In this document: one piece after another, positions 31,970 through 40,624 of the stretch
Numbering within the stretch: position 1 is the first letter of the stretch
Layout: every line of letters starts with the position of its first letter
Assembly: GCF_023824315.1 (NCBI RefSeq)
Contig: NZ_CP098732.1
Span: forward strand, 2,790,001-2,854,000
Direction of reading: 5' to 3'
Length of the DNA stretch: 64,000 nucleotides
Source of the DNA: Acinetobacter tibetensis
GTDB taxonomy: Bacteria; Pseudomonadota; Gammaproteobacteria; Pseudomonadales; Moraxellaceae
Notes under the pieces: model-generated
The model's database searches: none
Told to the model about the DNA's origin: nothing
Seen by the model: the letters and a program-made list of their open reading frames with translations, nothing else
Translations under genes and position numbers: made by a program

Positions 31970-34729
31970 TTATATACTGTCATTTTTATCCAACATAGCC
32001 GTAGCGGTTGGATCTATTAATCTTTGCCATAACTTGCAAACGATCACGCGGGTATTGTGCCAGTCCGCAGCATTGACTTGCATGGATTGATTCGCAAGCG
32101 CTAAACGGTGGCTCTCGGCTCGTTCACTGAGATAAGCTTGAATCAATGCTGTTGCATCGTTACTGGATAAGCAACCTGCTTTTGCAGCGTCTTCAAGGAT
32201 TCGTACATTGTCGGAGTAGTGGGCGAGATCGGAATTCGACCCACTCCAGGCTAACACAGCATACTGTGCCATAAATTCAATATCAACGATACCACCTGCA
32301 TCCTGTTTTAAATGAAAAATTCCATCTTTTTGCTGTTCTTTAGAAGAGCCTAAATGGTCTTTCATTTTTTGGCGCATTTTGAGTACTTCTTCGCGCACAT
32401 TTGCCTCATCTCTTGGTTGCGTTAAGATGCGACAGCGCAGTTGCTCGAACTTATCTCGCAACGTTTCTTCACCTGCAATCGAGCGTGCGCGTACCAATGC
32501 CTGATGTTCCCACAACCACGCATTTTTAAGCTGGTATTGTTCAAATGCTTTTAAGCTGGTGACAAGCACACCTGCTTCCCCCGAAGGACGCAAGCGGGTA
32601 TCAATTTCATAGACCCGACCATCTAAAGTTTGTGTCGTCATCAATGAGATAAACTTTTGCGCCACACGCATGGCAAATTCAAAACCACTGATAGATTTTG
32701 GTCCGTCGGTATCTGACTGTTCATCCATATAGTGAATAAACACCAGATCCAAGTCTGAACCATAGCCCAACTCAATGCCACCAAGCTTACCATAGCCCAC
32801 AACGGCAAAAGCCATATGGTCAATGGCACAGCGCTGCCCTTCATTATCGAGTGGAAAACCATGTCTTTTCGCAACCATTTGATATGCCATGTTCAAAGTT
32901 GCATTCACAGACACTTCAGCAATATCGGTTAAGGCATCAGAGACTTTCATGAGTGGACTTTCAGCTAAAACATCGCTGGCTGCTACTGCCAAAACATTAG
33001 ATTTTTTAAATAGACGCAACACTCGCATCAGGTCTTCGACTTCATCCAGTTCAATGCGCAGTAATTGCTGACGTAATGAATCTTGTAAATCCTGACGGCG
33101 GGGCAATTCAAAATCCATCGATAAAAATTCATCTAGCAATACGGGATAATGCGTCAATTCTTCACAAATCCACGGACTCACAGTGGCCATTTTGACTAAA
33201 CGCTGTAGCGCACCTTTACTTTCGATCAACATCACCAGATACACAGTACGACGCATTACCGATTCGACCAAAGGCATTAAACGCAATAAAGCCGTTTGTG
33301 GTTTATCCGACTCTAAAATTGCCTCAATCAAATGCGGCCAGAACATTTTCAAACGTTGTACAGCTTTTGCAGGCAGTTTTTTCAAAGCATTGCCATACCA
33401 AAATTCATGCACTAAATTTTTGGCATCATCATCCAGTACGGCTTGTAAACGTTGTTCTAGCTGACCAAAACTCTCGACCAATGGGTCAGGTTCTTTTTCT
33501 TTAATCAAATGCTCGAATTGATAAATGACTTTAGCGCGCTTTTGATTGAGCACATCCAGAAATGCTTGCCAGTCAGCATAGCCCAAAGTTTCTACCATAC
33601 GTTGGCGCAGTTCAGACTCATAGGGTAAAGATTGCGTCTGTTGATCATTTAAGGCCTGAATGGCATGTTCTACTCGACGCAGAAATAAATAGGCATCTTC
33701 CAGTTCAATCACCACTTGTGGGTCAAGTAATCCGACCTCACCCAAATGATGCAAACTCACCAGACATTGACGATCTTGCAACTCGAGTTTTGAACCGCCA
33801 TAAATTAATTGGAAAACTTGTACGATAAATTCGACTTCACGAATCCCACCTGCACCCAGTTTAATGTCATCTTCAATATTACGACGCGCCACTTCTCGCT
33901 CGATCATGGCTTTCATTTCGCGCATAGCTTCAAATGCGGTGTAATCAACGTAGCGTCGGAATACAAATGGACGCGTCATGGCAAGTAGCTCATCACCTTC
34001 CTTGCCCCCCGTCACAATACGCGCTTTAATCCAAGCATAACGCTCCCATTCGCGTCCGTGCTGGCTCAAATATTTTTCCAAAGCCACATGGCTAATTGCG
34101 AGCGCAGACCCATCTCCCCACGGACGCAGACGCATATCCACACGGAACACAAAACCATCGGCAGTCATGTGATCCAGTAAATAAATCAGCTTTTGCCCCC
34201 AAAGAATACAAAACTGCTGAACATCAATGCATTTACGTCCATTGGTTTCACCTTGCTCATCGAAGGCAAAAATCAGATCGATGTCACTCGATAGGTTTAA
34301 CTCTTGTGCACCATGTTTTCCCATGGCAATCACGATCAAATCTTGGACTTTACCACTATAGCCTATTGGCTCGCCATGCTTAGCAACCAGAGGTTTACGC
34401 GCAAAATCTTTCGCCGCACAAACCATCGCATCCGCAAAATCAGATAACTCCCGTGTTAAGGTCACAACATCGGTCAATTGGTTCGCATCTTGCCAAATCC
34501 AGCGAAACATAAGGCGTGCCCGCAAAATTCGACTTAAGCGTAGCCATGTGGTTTCATCTTCTACGTTGTCTAATTCTTGGTGAACTTGTGCAAAAATTTG
34601 TGGGGTGGTTAATGAAGTCTGAAACTGATCAACGCCATAATCTTGTTCTAATAAGGTTGTATGGATTGCCAAGACCTGTTCTGCATACTGGCTCGCACAC
34701 AACGTTTTTTGCAATTGTTCAGCGTTCAT
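31970..34729 (-). CDS. glnE: Bifunctional glutamine synthetase adenylyltransferase/adenylyl-removing enzyme
   Basis: Adjusts nitrogen assimilation by adding AMP to, or removing it from, glutamine synthetase. The 919-residue length is normal. Two nucleotidyltransferase domains are present in tandem. The N-terminal one has AMGKHGAQELNLSSDIDLIF (deadenylylation) and the C-terminal one GYGKLGGIELGYGSDLDLVF (adenylylation). Each is followed by a helical PII-uridylyltransferase-like domain with GAGGIREVEF and DAGGIVDIEF. Start ATG 34729 is chosen over TTG 34732; GGAG lies 11 bases before the ATG. Operon with ilvE. Confidence 0.96.
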   Translation of the reverse strand: MNAEQLQKTLCASQYAEQVLAIHTTLLEQDYGVDQFQTSLTTPQIFAQVHQELDNVEDETTWLRLSRILRARLMFRWIWQDANQLTDVVTLTRELSDFADAMVCAAKDFARKPLVAKHGEPIGYSGKVQDLIVIAMGKHGAQELNLSSDIDLIFAFDEQGETNGRKCIDVQQFCILWGQKLIYLLDHMTADGFVFRVDMRLRPWGDGSALAISHVALEKYLSQHGREWERYAWIKARIVTGGKEGDELLAMTRPFVFRRYVDYTAFEAMREMKAMIEREVARRNIEDDIKLGAGGIREVEFIVQVFQLIYGGSKLELQDRQCLVSLHHLGEVGLLDPQVVIELEDAYLFLRRVEHAIQALNDQQTQSLPYESELRQRMVETLGYADWQAFLDVLNQKRAKVIYQFEHLIKEKEPDPLVESFGQLEQRLQAVLDDDAKNLVHEFWYGNALKKLPAKAVQRLKMFWPHLIEAILESDKPQTALLRLMPLVESVMRRTVYLVMLIESKGALQRLVKMATVSPWICEELTHYPVLLDEFLSMDFELPRRQDLQDSLRQQLLRIELDEVEDLMRVLRLFKKSNVLAVAASDVLAESPLMKVSDALTDIAEVSVNATLNMAYQMVAKRHGFPLDNEGQRCAIDHMAFAVVGYGKLGGIELGYGSDLDLVFIHYMDEQSDTDGPKSISGFEFAMRVAQKFISLMTTQTLDGRVYEIDTRLRPSGEAGVLVTSLKAFEQYQLKNAWLWEHQALVRARSIAGEETLRDKFEQLRCRILTQPRDEANVREEVLKMRQKMKDHLGSSKEQQKDGIFHLKQDAGGIVDIEFMAQYAVLAWSGSNSDLAHYSDNVRILEDAAKAGCLSSNDATALIQAYLSERAESHRLALANQSMQVNAADWHNTRVIVCKLWQRLIDPTATAMLDKNDSI

Positions 34730-35044
34730 CAAGAGCTACTCTCCTTCTTTGGCACATGCCTGATTCAACTTTTTTAAGCCATCGAGCTTCATGACATCTT
34801 AATTTTAATATCTGGACTCATCATTGCTGTTTTAATCCTGATTCGACCATCAATGGCTCTTTTGATCAGCAAAGTTCTGGTTGAACAATAAGCATATTTC
34901 GAAATAATCTGAGCTGATATTGGGCATAAGTATGACGTCGACTCCAGCTCGAGTGTACTCAATCAAATGCGGGGATACTACCGAATGCGTGTAGTTTTGA
35001 AGGTTTTTTTTGAACAATATGAATCATCTGGAAAAGAGATGTGA
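34730..35044. other. Intergenic region upstream of glnE
   Basis: 315 bases between glnE (start side) and the histidine-kinase gene (end side). It holds the glnE ribosome site near its left edge and presumably the glnE promoter. I see no ORF of convincing length, no strong hairpin, and no recognisable operator. A T8 run at 35006-35013 has no preceding stem. Confidence 0.5.
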
Positions 35045-36307
35045 TTAAGACGAAGTTTCTTTTTTCTTTTGGTTTTGACTCAGGGCTAAATAAGATTCCG
35101 CTCGTGGCAAAGTCACTTTAAATAGAGTACCTTCCCCCTCTTTGGATTGCACTTGAATTTCGCCCTGATTAATTTCTACAAAGCGTTTACACAGTACTAA
35201 ACCAAGCCCCATCCCTTTTTCGCCGTCTGTGCCTTTAAAACTGACCGTTAACCGCGGTTGAAATAGCTGTTCAATTTGTTGCGAAGTCATACCCAAACCT
35301 GTGTCTTGAATCGCAATCTCAACCCCTTTGCTTGTGACTTCAGCAGAAATTTTGACTACGCCAGAACCATCCATATGCGTAAACTTTAACGCATTGGAAA
35401 CTAAATTCTGAATCACCGAAGTGACCATATTAATATCGGCAAAAACTTTGATTTCTTCGGGTACAGCATTAATCAATTGGATCTTCTTTTTAACAGCTAA
35501 GCCATTCAGCACATCAAAAACAATTTTTGAAGCCTGTTTTAACTGGAAATTAATCGGATGGAAGACAAAACGCCCACCTTCTGCCATTGCCCAATTGAGT
35601 AAACTTTCTAATAAGCTATATGTCGATTGCGTCGTGTCATGCAAATAGTCTGCAATATTCTGAATACTGTCTTCATCCAAACTGCTCCGCTCTTGGGCTA
35701 AAACCTCTGAAAATCCAAGCAAGCCATGAAATGGGGCACGTAAATCATGTGCAATAATTTGGAAGAATTTGGTTTTACTAAAATTTAATGCAGACTGCTG
35801 CTCATACATTTCTTTCAGTTCTGCATGATCAATTTTAAGTTCAATATGCTTCATTAAACTGGCAAATAGCTCTTGCAGCATTTGAATTTGATCTTGCGTA
35901 AATGCCTGTGTTTGATGGTCAAACAAAGCCACGTGACCGACCGAATCACCTTCGCTATTTTGTAAATTCAAAACCACTAAACGAGGCTGTGATACCAAGC
36001 CTAAAGTTGAAATTGCTGTTAAGAAAATTGAATAATCAGGATGTCGCTCATCGATATACGCTTGTCTGACCAAACTGGGAAACAATGGGGAACTGGCATA
36101 GGCTTTTAAACCCGACTGCATTGACACCCATGCATAAGGCTCATTATAAAATTGTAAAACAGCATAATCCACAGCAAGCAGTTGCCGCGCCAATTTGAGA
36201 AAACTCGAAATTTGATTCTGTGGTGATGTGATCCCTAACAGCAATGAAAGTCTACAAGCGCTTAACTGCTCGGTTTCTGAGCCAATCTCTAAGAGTTGTA
36301 TGTTCAT
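35045..36307 (-). CDS. Soluble sensor histidine kinase with GAF-like input domain
   Basis: 420 residues without signal peptide or membrane helix. The N-terminal 165 residues look like a GAF domain (AVLQFYNEPYAWVSMQSG, SVGHVALFDHQTQAFTQDQIQMLQELF). A short coiled coil leads to HisKA with FFQIIAHDLRAPFHGLLGFSE (phospho-acceptor His) and an HATPase domain with NLVSNALKF, IQDTGLGM and GMGLGLVLCK. No receiver domain or partner regulator is adjacent, so it is an orphan kinase. The input signal is unknown. ATG 36307 follows GAGG; an upstream in-frame start is rejected. It is divergent from the diguanylate cyclase at 36631. Confidence 0.82.
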   Translation of the reverse strand: MNIQLLEIGSETEQLSACRLSLLLGITSPQNQISSFLKLARQLLAVDYAVLQFYNEPYAWVSMQSGLKAYASSPLFPSLVRQAYIDERHPDYSIFLTAISTLGLVSQPRLVVLNLQNSEGDSVGHVALFDHQTQAFTQDQIQMLQELFASLMKHIELKIDHAELKEMYEQQSALNFSKTKFFQIIAHDLRAPFHGLLGFSEVLAQERSSLDEDSIQNIADYLHDTTQSTYSLLESLLNWAMAEGGRFVFHPINFQLKQASKIVFDVLNGLAVKKKIQLINAVPEEIKVFADINMVTSVIQNLVSNALKFTHMDGSGVVKISAEVTSKGVEIAIQDTGLGMTSQQIEQLFQPRLTVSFKGTDGEKGMGLGLVLCKRFVEINQGEIQVQSKEGEGTLFKVTLPRAESYLALSQNQKKKETSS

Positions 36308-36630
36308 AATTGCCTCGGAGAAAATCAAACATTGCGACAGTCGATTATGCAGATTCAGTTAAACCTTTAATTAAGAACAGATTTTTTAATTATGATACAA
36401 AAAATTAAAATATATTTACAAAAACAATATAATACTTAATTTCTGAGTTGACCAGTCATACATGTGTTAAACGCATAGATAAATTTCATCAAAACTAGAT
36501 TTTTATCTCGTTTCTCTATACATTGTTCAATGTAAAACAAGTTTTATTCAGACTGACTTTCAATCCAATATCGTCACTCGACAGCATTTAGCACATACGA
36601 CATTTTCAACAGCACTTGACCCATATTGTG
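36308..36630. other. Divergent intergenic region between kinase and diguanylate cyclase
   Basis: 323 very AT-rich bases that should hold both promoters. TTGACC occurs at 36447-36452, a possible -35 for the cyclase direction, but no matching -10 is clear. A 15-codon ORF at 36394 has no ribosome site. No operator recognised. Confidence 0.4.
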
Positions 36631-38205
36631 ATGACCATTCTGCAAAGGCTACTTTCAAAACTCAATCTAGATTTGAGAAAGTTAATTCTTTTTCTTGCGA
36701 TGTTTAGTGTGTTTAGCCTATTTGTGATTTCACTGGCCGTCAGCTACTACATTCAGCGCCAACAACTGATTGAAAATTCATTGTCTGTCAATTTTGATTA
36801 TGCTTCAAAAATTGCCCAAGGAACGGACTTACAATTTAAAAGTTTAGTCAAGCAACTGGCATATAGTGCAGACATTCTGGGTCATTCTTTTGATGATTCC
36901 AGCACACTGCAAAATGAAGTCAATCGCTTACGTTATCAATCCGATTTTTTTGACAGTGTCGTCATCATCAATAAACATGGACGCTTTGTCAGTTATGCAC
37001 CAGAGCATTTGGCATTTAATAAACAGCAAGTCAATAAAACCTACGGCATTCAACTGTCATTAGAAAAAAAAGCCCCTGTTATCACACCACCTTATTATTC
37101 AATTCGACATAATTTAATCGTCTTTATCTCCCAACCGATTTTTGACCAAAACCACCAATATCTCGGTTTTATTGGCGGAGCATTGTATTTAAAGAAAAAT
37201 AACTTAATCCGAGAGTTGCTCAGTATCAAATATAATTATCAAAACAGTTATATGTATGTGCTTGATCAATATAATCGCATTATTTTTCATCCTGATCCTA
37301 AACGAATTGGTGAAACGGTCACGCACAACTCGGGGCTTGCCCACATTCAGGCGACCAAGTATGGAAAAATGGAATTGGTAAATAGCCAAGGGCATGAAAA
37401 TCTCGCGGGTTTTGCCTATGTACCGTCAACCAAATGGATCATCGTTTCCCAACAACCCACTGCGGTACTCTTAAAACAAGCCACCAGTATTGTTTATAAA
37501 ATTTTGTTCGGTATGTCGATCTTTTATTTAGTTATTTTCTTTATTGTGTGGCGTATTGCCTATCTCATTTCCAATCCACTAGAACAGCTTGCAAAAATGG
37601 CCAGTGTATTGAATACCCCAGATATCGATCAAAAAATTAAAAGCATTGAACCTTGGTATTTTGAAGTTTTAAAATTCCGCCTATCTTTACTGCTGAGTGC
37701 TCAAAACTTTAAAAAGCGGATTAATGAGCTAAATTACCATGTCAATACTGACCCACTGACGGGCTTTTATAACCGTCGTGGCATGGATGTATTTACTCAA
37801 GAATTGATCAATGCCAAAACCCAATTTTGTGTGATCGCCATTGATATTGATCACTTTAAACAAGTCAATGATACCTATGGACATGACAAAGGCGATTTGG
37901 TCTTACAAAAAGTAGCTGAACTGATTCAGGCCAACTTCCGCGATAATGATGTGTGTTGCCGTTTCGGTGGTGAAGAATTTATTGTTTTAACACCAAGTAC
38001 CGATTTGAATATTGGTTATAAACTCGCAGAACGCCTAAGACTAAAATTAGAATCGACTTTAATTGAAGGGATTGGTCCAATCACCATTTCCATTGGTCTT
38101 GCACATTGGCCTGACACTTCCATTCATATTAAAGCCGTCATGAAACTGGCTGATGAAAACATGTATCAAGCCAAAGCGAATGGGCGTAATCGCATCTGTA
38201 TGTAA
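36631..38205 (+). CDS. Membrane diguanylate cyclase with periplasmic dCache-like sensor
   Basis: Makes cyclic di-GMP from two GTP. From ATG 36631 the 524-residue protein has TM1 (about 19-42), a periplasmic double-Cache-type domain (about 45-290, with PYYSIRHNLIVFISQPIF and YMYVLDQYNRIIFHPD), TM2 (about 295-320), a HAMP-like linker and a GGDEF domain. The active site reads FGGEEF, a functional variant, preceded by DPLTGFYNRRGMD and IDIDHFKQVNDTYGHDKGD. There is no RxxD inhibitory site immediately before the motif (VCCRFGGEEF). TTG 36616 and GTG 36628 are alternative starts; none has a clear ribosome site. Confidence 0.88.
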   Translation: MTILQRLLSKLNLDLRKLILFLAMFSVFSLFVISLAVSYYIQRQQLIENSLSVNFDYASKIAQGTDLQFKSLVKQLAYSADILGHSFDDSSTLQNEVNRLRYQSDFFDSVVIINKHGRFVSYAPEHLAFNKQQVNKTYGIQLSLEKKAPVITPPYYSIRHNLIVFISQPIFDQNHQYLGFIGGALYLKKNNLIRELLSIKYNYQNSYMYVLDQYNRIIFHPDPKRIGETVTHNSGLAHIQATKYGKMELVNSQGHENLAGFAYVPSTKWIIVSQQPTAVLLKQATSIVYKILFGMSIFYLVIFFIVWRIAYLISNPLEQLAKMASVLNTPDIDQKIKSIEPWYFEVLKFRLSLLLSAQNFKKRINELNYHVNTDPLTGFYNRRGMDVFTQELINAKTQFCVIAIDIDHFKQVNDTYGHDKGDLVLQKVAELIQANFRDNDVCCRFGGEEFIVLTPSTDLNIGYKLAERLRLKLESTLIEGIGPITISIGLAHWPDTSIHIKAVMKLADENMYQAKANGRNRICM

Positions 38206-38289
38206 CGTAAACTGGTGCTTGAGAATTGAATCGCGCCGAATAAACGTCATCTTAAGCAATCAAAATCAGATTACCTCCATCCCCACGTT

Positions 38290-40350
38290 TCACGATTTGA
38301 TGGTTAAAAGCTCGAGTTGCTCGACTTCCATGGGCATAGCGAGTAAATAGCCTTGTAATTGTTGACAACCTAAACGCGATAAAATTTCTGCTTGTGAGGC
38401 ACATTCCACCCCTTCAGCTGTCACCACCAAACCGAGTTTAATCGCCAGTTGAATAATACTTTCTAGAATCATTTCTTCTTTAGAATCAACTTCTAAATCA
38501 TAAATAAACTCACGATCTATTTTCAACTCATCCACTGGAAGATTTTTTAAATACAGAAAACTCGAATGGCCTGTACCAAAATCATCAATTGCCAACTTGA
38601 TGCCCATTTGACGCAAACGCTCAAAACTCAAAATACTGGATTCAATATGATGCATCGCTGTCGTTTCTGTAATTTCAATCATCAAATGACTTGGATCAAT
38701 TTGATATTTTTCAAATAACTGTTCTAGGTTGCTAAATAAATGCTTGTGTTCAAATTGCACAGCAGAAAGGTTTACAGCAACAGGGAAAAACGGTGCATTA
38801 TTTTTTTCCCAAATTTGAATCTGACGGCACGCTTGTTCCAGTACCCAATAGCCCACTTCAATAATCAGTCCGGTCTTTTCAGCACCCCGAATAAACATAT
38901 TTGGGGTTAATAGCCCCAAAGTTGGATGCTGCCAACGAATTAATGCTTCCACACCACAAATTTGATGATCGCGAGTAGTAAATTTAGGTTGGTAAAACAA
39001 GATAAATTGCTGCTCTTCCACAGCCTTATATAAATCATTGATTAATTTAGTTAAACTTTTTGTTTCTTGCTGATCTACCGTATAGTTAAACACCGAATAG
39101 GTATTGCGACCCTGATATTTCGAGGAAAGCATTGCCGCATCTGCATTGATTAGTAAATCTTGCAAATTATTGCCATGTTCAGGAAACATCGCGATACCAA
39201 CGCTTGCCGAGATATTAATTTCCTTCCCTGCAATCAAAAAGCTATTTTGAATTTGTTCAAGTGCAACATTTGCCATATGTTCGGCTTGTTCTAAACTCGC
39301 ATCTTCAATCACCATCAAGAATTCATCACCACCAATACGGAGTAATTTTTGATGTTCATTCAATTGGGCATGAATACGGCTTGAAAGCTGAACCAACAAT
39401 TGGTCGCCAACATGATGACCAAAGACATCATTCACCCCCTTAAATCGATCTAAATCAATAAAAAGAAAAGCAATTTTTTGGTCATTATAACGGTGATTGG
39501 TAAATAGAAAGTGCGCATATTCAGCTAAATACAATCGGTTAGGTAATTTGGTCAGATTATCCCGAACCGCTTGTTTCGCCAGCTCTTGGTTTGCCGTATA
39601 TAATTGTAAGTTGCGCTCTTCTAAGCGTTGCTCTAACACCGCGACAAAAAAAGCGGCAATAAAAATCAGAGAAGTCACCAATAATACGGTGAATAAAATT
39701 AAGCTATAACCCGATTGGTTTAAGATGATCAAATCGGTGGCATATTTCACAAACTTGGTAGCAGCCATACCACTAAAATGCATACCGACAATGGTCGTCG
39801 ACATCATTAATGCAATACCCAGTTTTAACCAGAGTTTATATTTGATTGCAGCTTTATATTTAAATGTTAACCAGAAGGTTAAGCCTGAACCACAGATTGC
39901 AAAAATAATTGAAAACACCACCAACATGGCATCGTATTGAATATGATAAGACGGCAATTCTAATGCAAGCATCCCTGTATAGTGCATGCCAGAGATACCC
40001 AATCCCATTAATACCGCCCCCATAATGAGACGTGCAAATGATAAGGTTGGACGGGTAATTAGCCATATGGCAAATGTCGAAGCAATAAATGCAATTAAAT
40101 AAGATGTTAAAGTTAGCCCCAAATCTACAGTAAATGATTCTGGGAAATGGTAGGCGAAAATAGCAATAAAATGCATACACCAAATGGCAACCCCAAGCAC
40201 CAATCCACTGGTCACCAAAATTACGTTGTGAAGCTTCTGCTGTGGCTCACGAAATAATAATTGCTCGAGTGACACGACCATTAAACATGCCAACAAAGCA
40301 AATAAAATAGAACCTATAACTAGGCTTAAATCATAATGTATATGAACCAT
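38290..40350 (-). CDS. MHYT-GGDEF-EAL membrane protein, probable c-di-GMP phosphodiesterase
   Basis: 686 residues. Seven N-terminal helices form an MHYT sensor with three copies of the motif (MHFIAI, MHYTGM, MHFSGM), thought to bind a metal and sense a gas such as O2, CO or NO. Then comes a GGDEF domain with intact IGGDEF and IDLDRFKGVNDVFGHHVGD, and an EAL domain with EALIRW, NLSAVQFEH, EITETT, DDFGTGHSS and KIDREFI. Catalytic residues of both domains look intact, so it may both make and break c-di-GMP; such proteins often act mainly as phosphodiesterases. It is convergent with the cyclase gene at 36631. The C-terminal LGCQQLQGYLLAMPM is the expected EAL end. Confidence 0.9.
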   Translation of the reverse strand: MVHIHYDLSLVIGSILFALLACLMVVSLEQLLFREPQQKLHNVILVTSGLVLGVAIWCMHFIAIFAYHFPESFTVDLGLTLTSYLIAFIASTFAIWLITRPTLSFARLIMGAVLMGLGISGMHYTGMLALELPSYHIQYDAMLVVFSIIFAICGSGLTFWLTFKYKAAIKYKLWLKLGIALMMSTTIVGMHFSGMAATKFVKYATDLIILNQSGYSLILFTVLLVTSLIFIAAFFVAVLEQRLEERNLQLYTANQELAKQAVRDNLTKLPNRLYLAEYAHFLFTNHRYNDQKIAFLFIDLDRFKGVNDVFGHHVGDQLLVQLSSRIHAQLNEHQKLLRIGGDEFLMVIEDASLEQAEHMANVALEQIQNSFLIAGKEINISASVGIAMFPEHGNNLQDLLINADAAMLSSKYQGRNTYSVFNYTVDQQETKSLTKLINDLYKAVEEQQFILFYQPKFTTRDHQICGVEALIRWQHPTLGLLTPNMFIRGAEKTGLIIEVGYWVLEQACRQIQIWEKNNAPFFPVAVNLSAVQFEHKHLFSNLEQLFEKYQIDPSHLMIEITETTAMHHIESSILSFERLRQMGIKLAIDDFGTGHSSFLYLKNLPVDELKIDREFIYDLEVDSKEEMILESIIQLAIKLGLVVTAEGVECASQAEILSRLGCQQLQGYLLAMPMEVEQLELLTIKS

Positions 40351-40570
40351 ATAAAGCTTCCGTTTAGGTCATCTTTTTTTTATCAATACATTCAAAGTCG
40401 AGCTCTCAAGCGATAAAAAACGGTAAGTTTTTTCAAATTTTATAATCCTGTTTAGAATCTAATACTCTATCCTTTTGGTCAAGTGTTTATTCTTGAATAT
40501 TTTGAAAAAATAGTAGCACAATTGACTGTTATCCATTTATTTTTTATGCCTTTTTTAACACTCAGAATAC

Positions 40571-40600
40571 AATAAAGCCAGTCCGATGGGACTGGCTTTA
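40571..40600 (-). terminator. Rho-independent terminator after prc
   Basis: AAAGCCAGTCC (40574-40584) pairs with GGACTGGCTTT (40589-40599), loop of four. On the minus strand it runs into TTTATT. A perfect 11-bp stem. Confidence 0.82.
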
Positions 40601-40624
40601 AATCAGGTCTATCCTGCTAAAGAA

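Noticed and set aside
36394-36441. 15-codon Lys/Gln-rich ORF in the kinase-cyclase intergenic region
   Set aside because: There is no ribosome site and the region is extremely AT-rich, so short ORFs are expected by chance.
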